This document shows positions 1 to 13,631 of a stretch of DNA of 64,000 nucleotides, one piece after another. The notes below the pieces were generated by a model. It did not search any database. It was given only the letters and a program-made list of their open reading frames with translations, and had not been told where the DNA came from. This DNA is from Klebsiella spallanzanii (GTDB taxonomy: Bacteria > Pseudomonadota > Gammaproteobacteria > Enterobacterales > Enterobacteriaceae): the NCBI RefSeq assembly GCF_902158555.1, contig NZ_CABGGS010000004.1, forward strand, positions 1-64,000, in the 5' to 3' direction. Position 1 is the first letter of the stretch. Each line of letters begins with the position of its first letter. The position numbers and the translations under genes were made by a program.

Positions 1-935
1 GCGTTCTGCTGCTTCAGCTGGCTTTCGAGATTGGTGAGCATTCCGCCCGGCACCTGGGCCACCAGAATGCGGCTGTCGTAGCCCTTCAGCTGGCCTTCGA
101 AGGCGTGGTATTTCTTGCGCACCTCGCGGAAGTACGCCGCGATGCTCTCCAGCTTCAGGATATCCAGCCCGGTGTCGTGTTGCGTTCCGGCGAGAGTGGC
201 GACCAGCGCCTCGGTGGCCGGGTGGCCGTAGGTGGCGCTCATGGAGGAGATAGCGGTATCGACGCCGTCCACGCCCGCCTCGATGGCCTTCAGCAGGGCC
301 ATCTCCGCCATCCCGGTGGTGGCGTGACAGTGCAGGTGCAGGCGCACGTCGTAGCGTTTTTTGATTTCGCTCACCAGCTCAAAGGCGGCCATCGGGGTGA
401 GGATGCCGGACATATCTTTAATCGCGATGGAATCGACGCCGGTTTCCAGCAGCTGTTCGGTTAAATCCAGCCAGGTCTGCAGGGTGTGCGCCGGGCTGGT
501 GGTGTAACTCAGGGTGCCCTGGGCATGGGCGCCGTGACTGCGCACCGCCTGCAGGGCCGCCTTCATATTGCGCGAGTCATTCATGGCGTCGAAGACGCGG
601 AACACGTCCATGCCGTTTTTGACGGCGCGCTCGACAAAACGGGCGACCACGTCATCGGCGTAATGGCGGTAGCCGAGCAGGTTCTGGCCGCGCAGCAGCA
701 TCTGCAGGGGGGTCTTCGGCATGGCCTTTTTGAGCTCGCGCAGGCGGACCCACGGGTCTTCGCCGAGGAAGCGGATGCAGGCGTCAAAGGTGGCGCCGCC
801 CCAGCATTCGAGGGAGCCGTAGCCCACGTCGTCAAGCTGAGCGGCAATCGGCAGCATATCGTCAAGACGCAGGCGGGTGGCGAACAGGGACTGGTGGGCG
901 TCGCGCAGGACGACATCGGTAATGGCAACGGTCAT
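1..935 (-). CDS. oadA: Oxaloacetate decarboxylase alpha subunit, N-terminal part (runs off the window)
   Basis: Carboxyltransferase subunit of the Na+-pumping oxaloacetate decarboxylase, which splits the oxaloacetate released by citrate lyase into pyruvate and CO2. About 311 codons are present. The protein opens with the RDAHQS motif of the carboxyltransferase TIM barrel, and further on carries the metal-binding [10 protein letters not shown] motif. The C-terminal biotin carrier domain lies beyond base 1. The start ATG at 935-933 lies 15 bp after the oadG stop, so oadG and oadA form one unit reading away from citS. Family identity is clear; completeness cannot be judged because the gene is cut by the window edge. 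Confidence 0.95.
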   Translation of the reverse strand, partial: MTVAITDVVLRDAHQSLFATRLRLDDMLPIAAQLDDVGYGSLECWGGATFDACIRFLGEDPWVRLRELKKAMPKTPLQMLLRGQNLLGYRHYADDVVARFVERAVKNGMDVFRVFDAMNDSRNMKAALQAVRSHGAHAQGTLSYTTSPAHTLQTWLDLTEQLLETGVDSIAIKDMSGILTPMAAFELVSEIKKRYDVRLHLHCHATTGMAEMALLKAIEAGVDGVDTAISSMSATYGHPATEALVATLAGTQHDTGLDILKLESIAAYFREVRKKYHAFEGQLKGYDSRILVAQVPGGMLTNLESQLKQQN

Positions 936-950
936 GGAATGCTCCGTGAA

Positions 951-1196
951 TTAAGGGTTAAGGCGGCGATGGTGGTGGATAGCGGCGGCAATCACCGGCT
1001 TTAAGCGGGCGAAGTCGTCCGCGGGCGCGGCGGCGGGTGTCGCCTTCGGTACCGGGACCGGTTCAGGGAAGAAGCGGTTGACGGCAGCGGACATGCCCTG
1101 GATGGCGAAAATCAGCAGGAACAGAAACGCCAGCACGAATCCCATGCCGAGAAACATCAGGGTGAAGCCTTCACCCAGCAGTACAGCTTCAGTCAT
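951..1196 (-). CDS. oadG: Oxaloacetate decarboxylase gamma subunit
   Basis: Small membrane subunit (81 aa) that links the alpha subunit to the beta Na+ pump and helps bind the metal. One hydrophobic helix spans about residues 12-34. A Pro/Ala-rich linker follows, then a C-terminal His-rich tail (HHH near residue 74) of the kind known in Klebsiella OadG. It sits between citS and oadA, the order known for the Klebsiella citS-oadGAB operon. A large inverted repeat separates it from citS. Confidence 0.93.
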   Translation of the reverse strand: MTEAVLLGEGFTLMFLGMGFVLAFLFLLIFAIQGMSAAVNRFFPEPVPVPKATPAAAPADDFARLKPVIAAAIHHHRRLNP

Positions 1197-1216
1197 TGAA
1201 AGACCTTAAAGTAAGG

Positions 1217-1349
1217 GCACGATGGCGTGTTTGAAGGTAAACCCGTTGGTGCATCCGGCTAAGGAGTAGGGTGGATTTCCCGAAGCCGCCCCCGGCTCTG
1301 GACCCTAATTTGCACCGCTGTGGTTTACGCTCAAACATCGCCATCGTGC
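1217..1349. repeat. Large imperfect inverted repeat between citS and oadG
   Basis: The arms are 1217-1253 and 1311-1349. They match almost throughout: both outer ends contain GCACGATGGCG or its complement, and both inner ends contain TGCACC. The central part has a second perfect stem (AGCCG-cccc-CGGCT, about 1284-1297) and an AGGGT/ACCCT pair. In mRNA this would fold into a long branched hairpin between the citS stop and the oadG start. It could act in processing, attenuation or mRNA stabilisation, or be a remnant of a repeat element. It does not match the ERIC copies elsewhere in the window. Confidence 0.75.
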
Positions 1350-1356
1350 GTGTTTA

Positions 1357-2697
1357 TTACATCATCATGCCGAACACGATGCTCGCGATGACCAGCACAA
1401 TACCGCCGCCCAGACGGGAGGAGATTTGCGCATAGGAGATAAGATTCATACGGTTACAGGCAGAGAGCACTTCCAGGTCGCCGGAACCGCCGCGGTTAGC
1501 CATGCACAGTCCGGCGGTAATCGCGGATTCAATCGGGAAGAAGCCAATCATCCAGCCGCCGATAGCCGCGCCTACCACTGCACCCACCACGATTACCGCA
1601 GCGATAACCACGTTGGCGAAGGTGATCGCGTCGATGATCTCTTGCAGGTCGGTGTAGCACACGCCGACGCCGACCATCAGCACCCACAGCAGTTGTTTAG
1701 AGAAGAAGTCAGACAGACGTTTGGCACCGGCTTTGATTTCCGGTGAGCAAAGGCCAGAAGCATTCAGCGCCGCGACGATCAGCACCATCCAGGCGAAGTA
1801 GTGAATGGATACACCACCAATGCTTGGCAGAATTTTCTTGGCAATCACGTAGGCCAGCAGGAAGCAGGTGGTGGCGAGCACCATGCCGACCGCCGTTTCG
1901 CGATGAGTGATCTGGCCTGCTTTTTCATCATCTTCTACTTTGAAGGAGGCTTTACGCACCAGTTCGCCTTCACCGCTCAGCCAGGTGTGTTTTTTACCGA
2001 TAATATCGAGGAGTGCGGCAAAGACGATGGCAAAGATATTGGCGATGGTCAGAATGGCAATCGCGGTTGAGTAATACTCCTCACGAGAACGGCCGGTGAC
2101 GGAGTGATAAATTTCAGACAGCGGAACCGCGCCTGCGCCGTTGCCGCCGCCCATAATCGGCAGGACGTACAGCATCATGATGCGATCGATGGAAATACCG
2201 AAGCACAAGCCGATAGCGATACCGAAGATTGATGCGCCAAGGATCCCCATTAAGATGGTCGGAATATAGCCGAGCAGGGATTTCAGCAGCAGTTTACGGT
2301 TAACGGACAGAATTGCACCGGTGATCAACACGGCAATGAATAAATTAAGGAAATTACTTTTATCCATTACATTGGTGATGGCGTCGATTTCTTTCTGGGT
2401 AAAAATACCGGCATAGACAAAATATGCGGCTACCAGGAAAATCATTACCGGCGCGCCGCCAATATATTTATTAAAGATTGGTAGGCGCTTGCCAATTTCT
2501 CCAAAAATGGCACCGATAATAAACATTATGGCAAAGCCGCCGACAAGGTCGGTTGGCAAAGCGTTATAAAAATGTGAAAGTAATAAAGTAATAAATGCAA
2601 ACGCGTAAAGCGGAAGCGGCATACCGAAGATTTTAAACCCCAGTATCTCGCTAATGCCCTTTTTCTCCGTCGCTGGAGCCTGGCTCATGTTAGTCAT
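1357..2697 (-). CDS. citS: Na+-dependent citrate symporter CitS
   Basis: Inner-membrane citrate:Na+ symporter of the 2-hydroxycarboxylate transporter family, used in anaerobic citrate fermentation. It has 446 aa, the length I recall for K. pneumoniae CitS, and is highly hydrophobic. The first re-entrant-loop motif GGNG is at residues 184-187. The second loop contains SSRLGGG with Arg428, the position described as substrate-binding in Klebsiella CitS. It is transcribed away from citC and leads the citS-oadGA(B) unit. Identification is very secure. Confidence 0.97.
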   Translation of the reverse strand: MTNMSQAPATEKKGISEILGFKIFGMPLPLYAFAFITLLLSHFYNALPTDLVGGFAIMFIIGAIFGEIGKRLPIFNKYIGGAPVMIFLVAAYFVYAGIFTQKEIDAITNVMDKSNFLNLFIAVLITGAILSVNRKLLLKSLLGYIPTILMGILGASIFGIAIGLCFGISIDRIMMLYVLPIMGGGNGAGAVPLSEIYHSVTGRSREEYYSTAIAILTIANIFAIVFAALLDIIGKKHTWLSGEGELVRKASFKVEDDEKAGQITHRETAVGMVLATTCFLLAYVIAKKILPSIGGVSIHYFAWMVLIVAALNASGLCSPEIKAGAKRLSDFFSKQLLWVLMVGVGVCYTDLQEIIDAITFANVVIAAVIVVGAVVGAAIGGWMIGFFPIESAITAGLCMANRGGSGDLEVLSACNRMNLISYAQISSRLGGGIVLVIASIVFGMMM

Positions 2698-2975
2698 AAG
2701 ACGTCACCCTGTTAAAAAAAGGAATAATGCCGTTGAAAAAAGTAATAATAAGACGGCGGCATAATAGTAAATATGCTCCGGGTGGATATGTGATTATCTT
2801 CACTGATTGGTTGTGTTTTTTATTAATTTAATTGTTTTTATTCTTCTGAATTAATTAACAACATAAAAACCATAAAGCCAATTAAGGCACGAGAAAAAGT
2901 GTGATTTAAATAAAAGAACCGCTACGGGAACGGTGGCGAAATACAGTCCGTTTTTGGTTAATGAAGCGCGAAAAA
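2698..2975. promoter_or_regulatory. Divergent citC/citS control region
   Basis: A+T-rich region of about 280 bp between the divergent citS and citC starts. In Klebsiella the equivalent region is known to bind the response regulator CitB at A+T-rich sites and CRP. I can point to one good CRP-like site (listed separately) and a weaker TGTGA half-site at about 2900. I did not try to place CitB sites, whose consensus is loose. Confidence 0.7.
2786..2807. promoter_or_regulatory. Candidate CRP binding site
   Basis: The sequence TGTGA-N6-TCACT lies at 2789-2804, one base from the CRP core consensus TGTGA-N6-TCACA, with A/T-rich flanks. It lies about 90 bp upstream of the citS start. This fits the catabolite repression reported for Klebsiella cit genes. 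Binding here is inferred from the motif. Confidence 0.6.
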
Positions 2976-4004
2976 ATGAATCTGATATTAAAACGCGTCG
3001 CGGTACAAAAAGATCCCCGGCGGCGAGAGGCGGTTGATCTCTTCCTTCACCAGCATCAGCTCTCTCTCGAAGCGGATTGCGAAATCGTGATTGTCGCCGA
3101 GTATCAGCGGCGTATTGTCGGCTGCGGTGCGATTGCCGGATGCGTGCTGAAGTGTATTGCCGTCGATCCGTCGTTACAGGGGGAAGGGCTTAGTCTGAAG
3201 CTGCTGACTGAACTGATGACTCAGGCGTATGAACTGGGCCGCAGCGAGCTGTTTCTGTTCACCAAACCCTATAACGCGGCGCTCTTTTCCTGTGCTGGAT
3301 TCTGGCCAATCGCCCGCGCGGGCGACCAGGCCGTATTAATGGAAAATAGCCGCGAACGTCTGGCCCGCTATTGTCGCCAGCTCACGATGTATCGTCAGCC
3401 GGGGGAAAAAATCGGCGCTATCGTGATGAACGCCAATCCCTTTACGCTGGGGCATCGCTGGCTGGTGGAACAGGCCGCCCGCCAGTGCGACTGGCTGCAT
3501 CTGTTCGTAGTGAAGGAAGATGCGTCATTTTTCAGTTATCGCGATCGCGTTGCGCTCATTGAGCAGGGGATTGCGGGAATTGAAAACGTCACCCTGCATC
3601 CGGGCTCGTCTTACGTTATTTCCCGGGCAACCTTCCCCGGCTATTTCCTCAAAGACAAAGGCGTGGTTGACGATTGCCATTGCCAGATCGATCTGCAGCT
3701 CTTCCGCGAACATCTCGCCCCGGCGCTGGGCGTCACTCACCGCTTTGTCGGCAGCGAACCGCTGTGTGGATTAACCCGCAATTACAACCTGCGCATGCGG
3801 CAACTGCTGGAAGCGCCGGGCAAGGCGCCTGCAATCAAGGTGGTTGAGCTGGAGCGGGTTGAGAAGGGCGGCGAGCCAATTTCCGCTTCCCGAGTGCGCA
3901 AGCTCTATCACGCGCGGCAGTGGTCGGCTATCGAGCCGCTGGTGCCGCCGGGAACGCTCTCTTTTCTGATGCATCTGGCGGAAAGCGAACATCAAACCGC
4001 CTGA
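2976..4004 (+). CDS. citC: [Citrate (pro-3S)-lyase] ligase (acetate:citrate lyase ligase)
   Basis: Activates citrate lyase by acetylating the thiol of the CitD prosthetic group with acetate and ATP. From the ATG at 2976 the protein has 342 aa. An N-terminal GNAT-like domain (about 1-125) is followed by a nucleotidyltransferase domain with NPFTLGHR (the TxGH nucleotide-binding motif) and, near the C-terminus, ISASRVRK. An in-frame ATG at 2961 would add 5 residues but has no ribosome-binding site, while GAAGCG precedes 2976 at a usable distance. First gene of citCDEFG. Confidence 0.94.
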   Translation: MNLILKRVAVQKDPRRREAVDLFLHQHQLSLEADCEIVIVAEYQRRIVGCGAIAGCVLKCIAVDPSLQGEGLSLKLLTELMTQAYELGRSELFLFTKPYNAALFSCAGFWPIARAGDQAVLMENSRERLARYCRQLTMYRQPGEKIGAIVMNANPFTLGHRWLVEQAARQCDWLHLFVVKEDASFFSYRDRVALIEQGIAGIENVTLHPGSSYVISRATFPGYFLKDKGVVDDCHCQIDLQLFREHLAPALGVTHRFVGSEPLCGLTRNYNLRMRQLLEAPGKAPAIKVVELERVEKGGEPISASRVRKLYHARQWSAIEPLVPPGTLSFLMHLAESEHQTA

Positions 4005-4034
4005 TTTTACCTCCATAACTAAGGATCAGCCTCT

Positions 4035-4328
4035 ATGGAAATAATGATTGACGCCCTGGCCGGCACGCTGGAATCCAGCGATGTGATGGTCAGGATCGGG
4101 CCTGCTATTGAGCCGGGCATTCAGCTTGAAATCGACAGCATTGTGAAGCAGCAGTTTGGCGCGGCGATTGAGCAGGTGGTCAGGGAGACTCTGGCGCAGC
4201 TTGGTGTTACTCAGGCGAATGTGGTCGTCGATGATAAAGGCGCGCTGGAATGCGTACTGAAGGCCCGCGTTCAGGCGGCGGCGCTACGCGCAGCGCAACA
4301 ATCTCAACTGCAATGGAGCCAGCTATGA
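4035..4328 (+). CDS. citD: Citrate lyase acyl carrier protein (gamma subunit)
   Basis: Carries the 2'-(5''-phosphoribosyl)-3'-dephospho-CoA cofactor to which acetyl and citryl groups are bound. It has 97 aa. The attachment residue should be Ser14 in GTLESSD, as in K. pneumoniae CitD. It starts 30 bp after citC, and its stop overlaps the citE start by 4 bp (ATGA), implying translational coupling. Confidence 0.96.
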   Translation: MEIMIDALAGTLESSDVMVRIGPAIEPGIQLEIDSIVKQQFGAAIEQVVRETLAQLGVTQANVVVDDKGALECVLKARVQAAALRAAQQSQLQWSQL

Positions 4329-5194
4329 AACCTCGTCGCAGTATGCTGTTTATCCCCGGCGCCAACGCCGCGATGTTAAGCACCTCTTTTGTTTATGGCG
4401 CAGACGCGGTGATGTTTGACCTCGAAGATGCCGTTTCGCTACGTGAAAAAGATACCGCTCGCCTGTTGGTTCATCACGCGCTACAGCATCCGCTGTATCA
4501 GGATGTGGAAACCGTGGTGCGTATTAACCCGCTCAACACGCCGTTTGGCCTTGCCGATCTTGAGGCGGTAGTGCGTGCGGGGGTGGATATGGTGCGCCTG
4601 CCGAAAACCGATAGCAAAGAAGATATCCACGAGCTGGAAGTCCACGTTGAGCGCATTGAACGCGAGTGCGGTCGGGAAGTGGGCAGCACCAAATTAATGG
4701 CGGCGATTGAGTCGGCGCTGGGGGTGGTGAACGCGGTCGAGATCGCCCGCTCGAGCCCGCGTTTGTCGGCCATTGCGCTGGCGGCCTTTGACTACGTCAT
4801 GGATATGGGTACCTGCCGTGGCGACGGTACCGAGCTGTTTTACGCTCGCTGTGCGGTGCTGCACGCGGCGCGCGTCGCCGGGATTGCGGCCTACGACGTG
4901 GTGTGGTCGGACATCAACAATGAAGACGGTTTCCTCGCGGAAGCGAATCTGGCGAAAAACCTCGGTTTTAACGGCAAATCGCTGGTCAACCCGCGCCAGA
5001 TTGAGCTGCTGCATCAGGTTTACGCCCCAACGCTTAAAGAAGTCGAACATGCACGGGATGTGATTGCAGCGGCGGAAGAGGCGGAAGAGCGCGGCCTGGG
5101 CGTGGTATCGCTCAACGGCAAGATGATAGATGGACCGATTATCGATCATGCGCGCAAAGTCGTGGCGCTGTCGGCTTCCGGCATTCGTGATTAA
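4325..5194 (+). CDS. citE: Citrate lyase beta subunit (citryl-ACP lyase)
   Basis: Cleaves citryl-ACP to acetyl-ACP and oxaloacetate. Member of the HpcH/HpaI aldolase (CitE) family, 289 aa from the ATG overlapping the citD stop. The [12 protein letters not shown] start is typical of the family, and the acidic FDLEDAV motif (31-37) belongs to the metal/active-site region. The frame is open upstream, but the ATGA junction and the family length fix the start at 4325. Product known to act with CitD and CitF in the citrate lyase complex. Confidence 0.96.
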   Translation: MKPRRSMLFIPGANAAMLSTSFVYGADAVMFDLEDAVSLREKDTARLLVHHALQHPLYQDVETVVRINPLNTPFGLADLEAVVRAGVDMVRLPKTDSKEDIHELEVHVERIERECGREVGSTKLMAAIESALGVVNAVEIARSSPRLSAIALAAFDYVMDMGTCRGDGTELFYARCAVLHAARVAGIAAYDVVWSDINNEDGFLAEANLAKNLGFNGKSLVNPRQIELLHQVYAPTLKEVEHARDVIAAAEEAEERGLGVVSLNGKMIDGPIIDHARKVVALSASGIRD

Positions 5195-5204
5195 GGAGGA
5201 AATA

Positions 5205-6731
5205 ATGAAAGAGACCGTGGCAATGCTTAATCAGCAGTACGTTGTGCCGGAAGGATTAGAGCCCTATGCGGGCGTGACGGCGAAGAGCCCGTGGCTGGCC
5301 AGCGAAACGGAAAAGCGCCAGCGTAAAATCTGTGCTTCGCTGGAGGAGGCTATTCGCCGCTCCGGGCTGCAAAACGGTATGACCATCTCCTTCCATCACG
5401 CGTTTCGCGGCGGTGACAAGGTGGTCAATATGGTGGTGGCGAAGCTGGCCGAAATGGGCTTTCGCGATCTGACGCTGGCTTCCAGTTCGTTGATTGATGC
5501 CCACTGGCCGCTGATTGAGCATATTAAAAACGGCGTGGTTCGCCAGATTTACACTTCCGGCCTGCGCGGCAAGCTGGGGGAAGAGATCTCTGCGGGCTTG
5601 ATGGAAAACCCGGTACAGATCCACTCTCACGGCGGTCGCGCGCATTTAGTGCAGACCGGCGAACTGAGCATTGACGTGGCGTTCCTCGGCGTACCGTGCT
5701 GCGACGAGTACGGCAACGCCAACGGCTTTAGCGGCAAATCGCGCTGTGGTTCGCTCGGCTACGCCAAAGTGGATGCCGACGCCGCAAAATGCGTAGTGCT
5801 GCTGACCGAAGAGTGGGTGGATTATCCGAACTATCCGGCCAGTATCGCTCAGGATCAGGTTGATCTGATCGTACAGGTTGATGAAGTTGGCGATCCAGCG
5901 AAAATCACCGCTGGCGCGATCCGTCTGACCAGTAACCCGCGCGAGCTGCTGATCGCCCGCCAGGCAGCCAAAGTGATCGAACACTCTGGCTACTTCAAAG
6001 ATGGCTTCTCTTTACAAACCGGTACCGGCGGCGCATCGCTGGCGGTGACCCGCTTCCTCGAAGATAAGATGCGTCGCAATGAGATCACCGCCAGCTTTGG
6101 CCTCGGCGGGATCACCGGCACGATGGTCGATCTGCATGAAAAGGGCTTAATTAAAGCGCTGCTGGATACCCAGTCTTTCGACGGAGATGCCGCGCGTTCG
6201 CTGGCGAACAACCCGAACCATATCGAAATCTCCGCTAATCAGTACGCGAATCCGAGTTCTAAAGGCATCTCCTGCGAACGCCTGAACGTGGTGATGCTCA
6301 GCGCGCTGGAAATCGACACCGGATTCAACGTCAACGTGATGACCGGCTCCAATGGCGTGCTGCGCGGGGCATCTGGTGGCCATAGTGATACGGCGGCTGG
6401 GGCTGATTTAACCATTATCACCGCGCCGCTGGTGCGTGGGCGTATTCCGTGCGTGGTGGAGAAAGTGCTGACTCGCGTCACGCCGGGCGCCAGCGTGGAT
6501 GTGCTGGTGACCGACCACGGTATTGCCGTTAACCCGGCGCGCCAGGATCTGATTGATAACCTGCGTAACGCGGGCATCCCGCTCATGACCATCGAAGAGC
6601 TACAGCAGCGCGCCGAGCTTTTAACCGGGAAACCCGAATCGATCGAATTTACTGACCGGGTTGTGGCCGTTGTACGCTATCGCGACGGTTCGGTTATCGA
6701 TGTGATTCACCAGGTTAAAACCGCCGGTTAA
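5205..6731 (+). CDS. citF: Citrate lyase alpha subunit (citrate:acetyl-ACP transferase)
   Basis: Exchanges the acetyl group on CitD for citrate, a CoA-transferase-type reaction. It has 508 aa from the ATG at 5205, which is preceded by a strong AAGGAGGA ribosome-binding site 10 bp after citE. Family motifs include HHAFRGGDK near residue 60 and TGTGGASLAV in the second half. The length equals that recalled for K. pneumoniae CitF. Confidence 0.97.
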   Translation: MKETVAMLNQQYVVPEGLEPYAGVTAKSPWLASETEKRQRKICASLEEAIRRSGLQNGMTISFHHAFRGGDKVVNMVVAKLAEMGFRDLTLASSSLIDAHWPLIEHIKNGVVRQIYTSGLRGKLGEEISAGLMENPVQIHSHGGRAHLVQTGELSIDVAFLGVPCCDEYGNANGFSGKSRCGSLGYAKVDADAAKCVVLLTEEWVDYPNYPASIAQDQVDLIVQVDEVGDPAKITAGAIRLTSNPRELLIARQAAKVIEHSGYFKDGFSLQTGTGGASLAVTRFLEDKMRRNEITASFGLGGITGTMVDLHEKGLIKALLDTQSFDGDAARSLANNPNHIEISANQYANPSSKGISCERLNVVMLSALEIDTGFNVNVMTGSNGVLRGASGGHSDTAAGADLTIITAPLVRGRIPCVVEKVLTRVTPGASVDVLVTDHGIAVNPARQDLIDNLRNAGIPLMTIEELQQRAELLTGKPESIEFTDRVVAVVRYRDGSVIDVIHQVKTAG

Positions 6732-6750
6732 ATCCGCTGAGGAGGAAGGC

Positions 6751-7659
6751 ATGAGCGAAGCGATTATAATCCAGCATCGCCCGTTAAGCCGTCAAACGGT
6801 TACGGCGGAAGATATTGTTTCTCGCGTGGAGCGGGCGCTGTTAACCGAAGTTCGCCTGACCCCGAAGCCTGGGCTGGTGGATATTCGTAATACCGGTGCG
6901 CATCAGGATATGGATCTGGCGGCTTTTGAGGCCAGTACGGCGGTTGTCGCTCCGTGGATGGAGAAATTTTTCATCATGGGGCATGACACGGCCAATATTA
7001 CACCGGAACAGGTGTTGACGATGCTGCGCCCGGTAGGGATGGCCTGCGAAACAGATATGCTGGAAGTGACCGGCGGGGTGAATACCCATCGTGGCGCGAT
7101 CTTCGCTTTTGGTCTGCTTAGCGCGGCGGCGGGAAGACTGGTTGCTCGGGACGAACCGGTTGAACAGCACCGGGTCTGCGATCAGGTGGCCCGCTTCTGT
7201 CGAGGCCTGGTGGGGCGCGAGCTTTCCGCTTCAGAAGGAAAGAAGGTGAGTAAAGGAGAGGGGCATTTTTTGCGCTATGGGCTCTCCGGCGCCAGAGGTG
7301 AGGCCGAGAGCGGCTTTCGTACCGTACGCACTCAGGCGATGCCGGTATTTAACCGCGTGATGGAGGAAACCGGCGATACCAATCTGGCGTTATTACAGAC
7401 TCTGCTGCACTTGATGGCGTGGAATGATGACACCAATCTGGTTTCGCGCGGCGGTCTGGAAGGGCTTAACTTTGTCCAACAGCAGGCGCAAAAACTGCTA
7501 TGGGAAGGTGGAGTGCTGGCCGATGGCGGTCTGGAAGCGCTGCGTCAGCTGGATGATGAACTGATCGTGCGCCACCTTAGTCCCGGCGGCAGCGCTGACC
7601 TGCTGGCGGTGACCTGGTTCCTGTACGGTTTCCCTGCCGGAGAGATGTTCCTGCACTAA
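6751..7659 (+). CDS. citG: Triphosphoribosyl-dephospho-CoA synthase
   Basis: Makes the precursor of the citrate lyase cofactor from ATP and dephospho-CoA. It has 302 aa. The TPKPGLVD motif at 37-44 and the WNDDTNLVSRGG motif in the C-terminal half are typical of CitG/MdcB. A GAGGAAGG ribosome-binding site lies 8-15 bp before the start and 19 bp separate it from citF. The partner enzyme CitX is not in this operon; a citX gene lies at 35008. Last gene of citCDEFG. Confidence 0.95.
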   Translation: MSEAIIIQHRPLSRQTVTAEDIVSRVERALLTEVRLTPKPGLVDIRNTGAHQDMDLAAFEASTAVVAPWMEKFFIMGHDTANITPEQVLTMLRPVGMACETDMLEVTGGVNTHRGAIFAFGLLSAAAGRLVARDEPVEQHRVCDQVARFCRGLVGRELSASEGKKVSKGEGHFLRYGLSGARGEAESGFRTVRTQAMPVFNRVMEETGDTNLALLQTLLHLMAWNDDTNLVSRGGLEGLNFVQQQAQKLLWEGGVLADGGLEALRQLDDELIVRHLSPGGSADLLAVTWFLYGFPAGEMFLH

Positions 7660-7673
7660 TCGCTCGATTTTAC

Positions 7674-7709
7674 GCCCGGATTTGCCACAAAATGGCCGAT
7701 CCGGGCTTT
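7674..7709 (+). terminator. Probable citCDEFG terminator
   Basis: Perfect 8-bp stem GCCCGGAT (7674-7681) / ATCCGGGC (7699-7706) followed by TTT. The U tract is short, so termination may be inefficient. Confidence 0.55.
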
Positions 7710-7880
7710 CAGACTCTGCTTGCATACCCCTTCTCACTGCTCAATGGCCGATTCCCGGCACAATCTTATAGTTTTTACTGATATCGGCGGCAGTTTGTCA
7801 TAAATTTCTAATTATCGGTGTTTTTGAGTAGCGGCTCATCGACGGGCTGGTTACTCTGAAAACAATTTACGTAGTGTTAA

Positions 7881-8717
<837 letters not shown>

Positions 8718-8769
8718 CGATTATTACCTATCGTGATGTGGTTATTGCATTCAATATGTAATTGATTGC

Positions 8770-8797
8770 AAAGGGCAATATTTTATTGCCCTTTTTA
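8770..8797 (+). terminator. dapB rho-independent terminator
   Basis: An 11-bp perfect stem, AAAGGGCAATA (8770-8780) paired with 8784-8794, has a 3-nt loop and is followed by a run of T. Confidence 0.9.
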
Positions 8798-8939
8798 TTT
8801 TTTATCACTTGGCATTGTTTTTATAATTAAGTGGGCAAAAATACATATTATCATCTTATTTTTTGTTGTTTTATTGTAAATTTTGACCGTTTGGTCTACT
8901 TTTCTTTCTCGTGTTCGGCGATTTTACAATCATCCGGCT

Positions 8940-8955
8940 CCGCAAGCGTTTTCCC
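8940..8955. promoter_or_regulatory. PurR (PUR) box upstream of carAB
   Basis: CCGCAAGCGTTTTCCC closely matches the PurR consensus ACGCAAACGTTTNCNT. It lies about 235 bp upstream of carA, in the region where PurR is known to act on the first carAB promoter of E. coli. Confidence 0.65.
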
Positions 8956-9125
8956 AGGCGAGTTAGTTGATCTTTTTGCCCATTAAGACAGGTATTACTG
9001 AATAGTCTCCTGAAATGAGATTAAAAATATCCGCTTTAAGTTGACTTTTACCTGCCATCTCTCCAGAATGCCGCCGTTTGCCAAAATTCTGCGGGCAACA
9101 GATTTGCATTGATTCAGATCTACAT

Positions 9126-9164
9126 TGTGAATTAATATGCAAATAAAGTGAGTGGATATTCTCT
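9126..9164. promoter_or_regulatory. Tandem ARG boxes (ArgR operator) of carAB
   Basis: Two 18-bp ARG boxes, at 9126-9143 and 9147-9164, are separated by 3 bp, the classic arrangement. Each keeps the GTGA...A/T-rich core. They run up to the carA ribosome-binding site and correspond to the ArgR site over the downstream carAB promoter of E. coli. Confidence 0.8.
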
Positions 9165-9174
9165 GGAGGGTGTT

Positions 9175-10323
9175 TTGATTAAGTCAGCGCTATTGGTTCT
9201 GGAAGACGGAACCCAGTTTCACGGTCGGGCCATCGGGGCTACCGGCACGGCGGTTGGGGAAGTCGTTTTCAATACTTCAATGACCGGTTATCAAGAAATC
9301 CTCACTGATCCTTCCTATTCCCGCCAAATCGTCACTTTAACTTATCCCCATATCGGTAACGTCGGCACCAATGCCGCCGATGAAGAGTCTTCTCAGGTAC
9401 ATGCGCAGGGTTTGGTTATTCGCGACCTGCCGCTGATTGCCAGCAACTTCCGCAATACCGAAGACCTCTCTTCTTACCTGAAGCGCCATAACATTGTGGC
9501 GATTGCCGATATCGATACCCGTAAGCTGACCCGCCTGCTGCGTGAAAAAGGCGCACAGAACGGCTGTATCATTGCGGGCGATAGCCCGGATGCACAGTTG
9601 GCGCTGGAAAAAGCAAAAGCGTTCCCGGGGCTGAACGGGATGGACCTGGCGAAGGAAGTGACTACCGCAGAAACCTACAGCTGGACGCAAGGTAGCTGGA
9701 CGCTGGCGGAGGATCTGCCGGAAGCCAAAGCGGAAAGCGATCTGCCGTTCCACGTGGTGGCCTATGACTTCGGCGCGAAACGCAACATTCTGCGCATGCT
9801 GGTCGACCGCGGCTGCCGTCTGACGGTGGTTCCGGCGAAGACCTCCGCCGAAGAGGTGCTGAAGATGAATCCGGACGGCATCTTCCTGTCCAATGGTCCC
9901 GGCGACCCGGCTCCGTGCGATTACGCTATCGAAGCCATTCAGAAATTCCTCGAAACCGAGATTCCGGTATTTGGCATCTGCCTTGGCCATCAGCTGTTGG
10001 CGCTGGCGAGCGGTGCGAAGACCGTGAAGATGAAGTTCGGCCATCATGGCGGCAACCATCCGGTAAAAGATATTGATAATAATGTGGTGATGATCACCGC
10101 GCAGAACCACGGCTTTGCGGTAGATGAAGCCTCGATGCCTGCTAACCTGCGCGTGACCCACAAGTCACTGTTCGACGGCACCCTGCAGGGGATTCATCGT
10201 ACCGACAAACCGGCGTTCAGCTTCCAGGGACACCCGGAGGCGAGCCCGGGCCCGCACGATGCCGCACCGCTGTTCGACCATTTTATCGAGTTAATTGAGC
10301 AGTACCGTCAGTCCGCGAAATAA
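9175..10323 (+). CDS. carA: Carbamoyl-phosphate synthase small (glutaminase) subunit
   Basis: Releases ammonia from glutamine for carbamoyl phosphate synthesis (arginine and pyrimidines). The start is TTG at 9175, after GGAGGGTG, giving 382 aa as in E. coli, whose carA also starts with TTG. An upstream in-frame ATG at 9148 falls within the ARG boxes and is rejected. The C-terminal class I glutaminase domain has the nucleophile motif GICLGHQL (Cys269) and the HPEASPG motif carrying the catalytic His and Glu. Confidence 0.97.
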   Translation: MIKSALLVLEDGTQFHGRAIGATGTAVGEVVFNTSMTGYQEILTDPSYSRQIVTLTYPHIGNVGTNAADEESSQVHAQGLVIRDLPLIASNFRNTEDLSSYLKRHNIVAIADIDTRKLTRLLREKGAQNGCIIAGDSPDAQLALEKAKAFPGLNGMDLAKEVTTAETYSWTQGSWTLAEDLPEAKAESDLPFHVVAYDFGAKRNILRMLVDRGCRLTVVPAKTSAEEVLKMNPDGIFLSNGPGDPAPCDYAIEAIQKFLETEIPVFGICLGHQLLALASGAKTVKMKFGHHGGNHPVKDIDNNVVMITAQNHGFAVDEASMPANLRVTHKSLFDGTLQGIHRTDKPAFSFQGHPEASPGPHDAAPLFDHFIELIEQYRQSAK

Positions 10324-10341
10324 TCAGGAGTTAAGAGAGCC

Positions 10342-13566
<3,225 letters not shown>

Positions 13567-13582
13567 TATTATCTGCGGATAA

Positions 13583-13620
13583 AGCGCCTCCGGTGGTTGA
13601 CACCGGAGGCGCTTTTTTTT
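13583..13620 (+). terminator. carAB rho-independent terminator
   Basis: A 13-bp perfect stem (AGCGCCTCCGGTG and its complement) with loop GTTGA is followed by eight T. The fluoride cassette begins 12 bp further on. Confidence 0.95.
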
Positions 13621-13631
13621 GTATGCTAATA

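Larger units (their letters stand above)
8798..9174 (+). promoter_or_regulatory. carAB promoter and leader region
   Basis: A gene-free stretch of nearly 380 bp before carA. The known enteric carAB region has two promoters, the upstream one controlled by PurR, PepA and IHF and the downstream one by ArgR. Recognisable here are a PUR box and a pair of ARG boxes, listed separately. No other gene or RNA is evident. Confidence 0.75.

Noticed and set aside
1217-1349. citS-oadG inverted repeat as another ERIC copy
   Set aside because: It lacks the ERIC core and the ACCCGTCATACTTCAAG ends seen in the three other copies.
9148-9174. Longer carA start at the upstream ATG
   Set aside because: It would lie inside the ARG boxes and has no ribosome-binding site; the TTG at 9175 matches the known enteric start.
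9337-10161. Open frame of 274 codons on the minus strand opposite carA
   Set aside because: Antisense shadow of carA with the same His/Arg-rich composition; no ribosome-binding site or family features.
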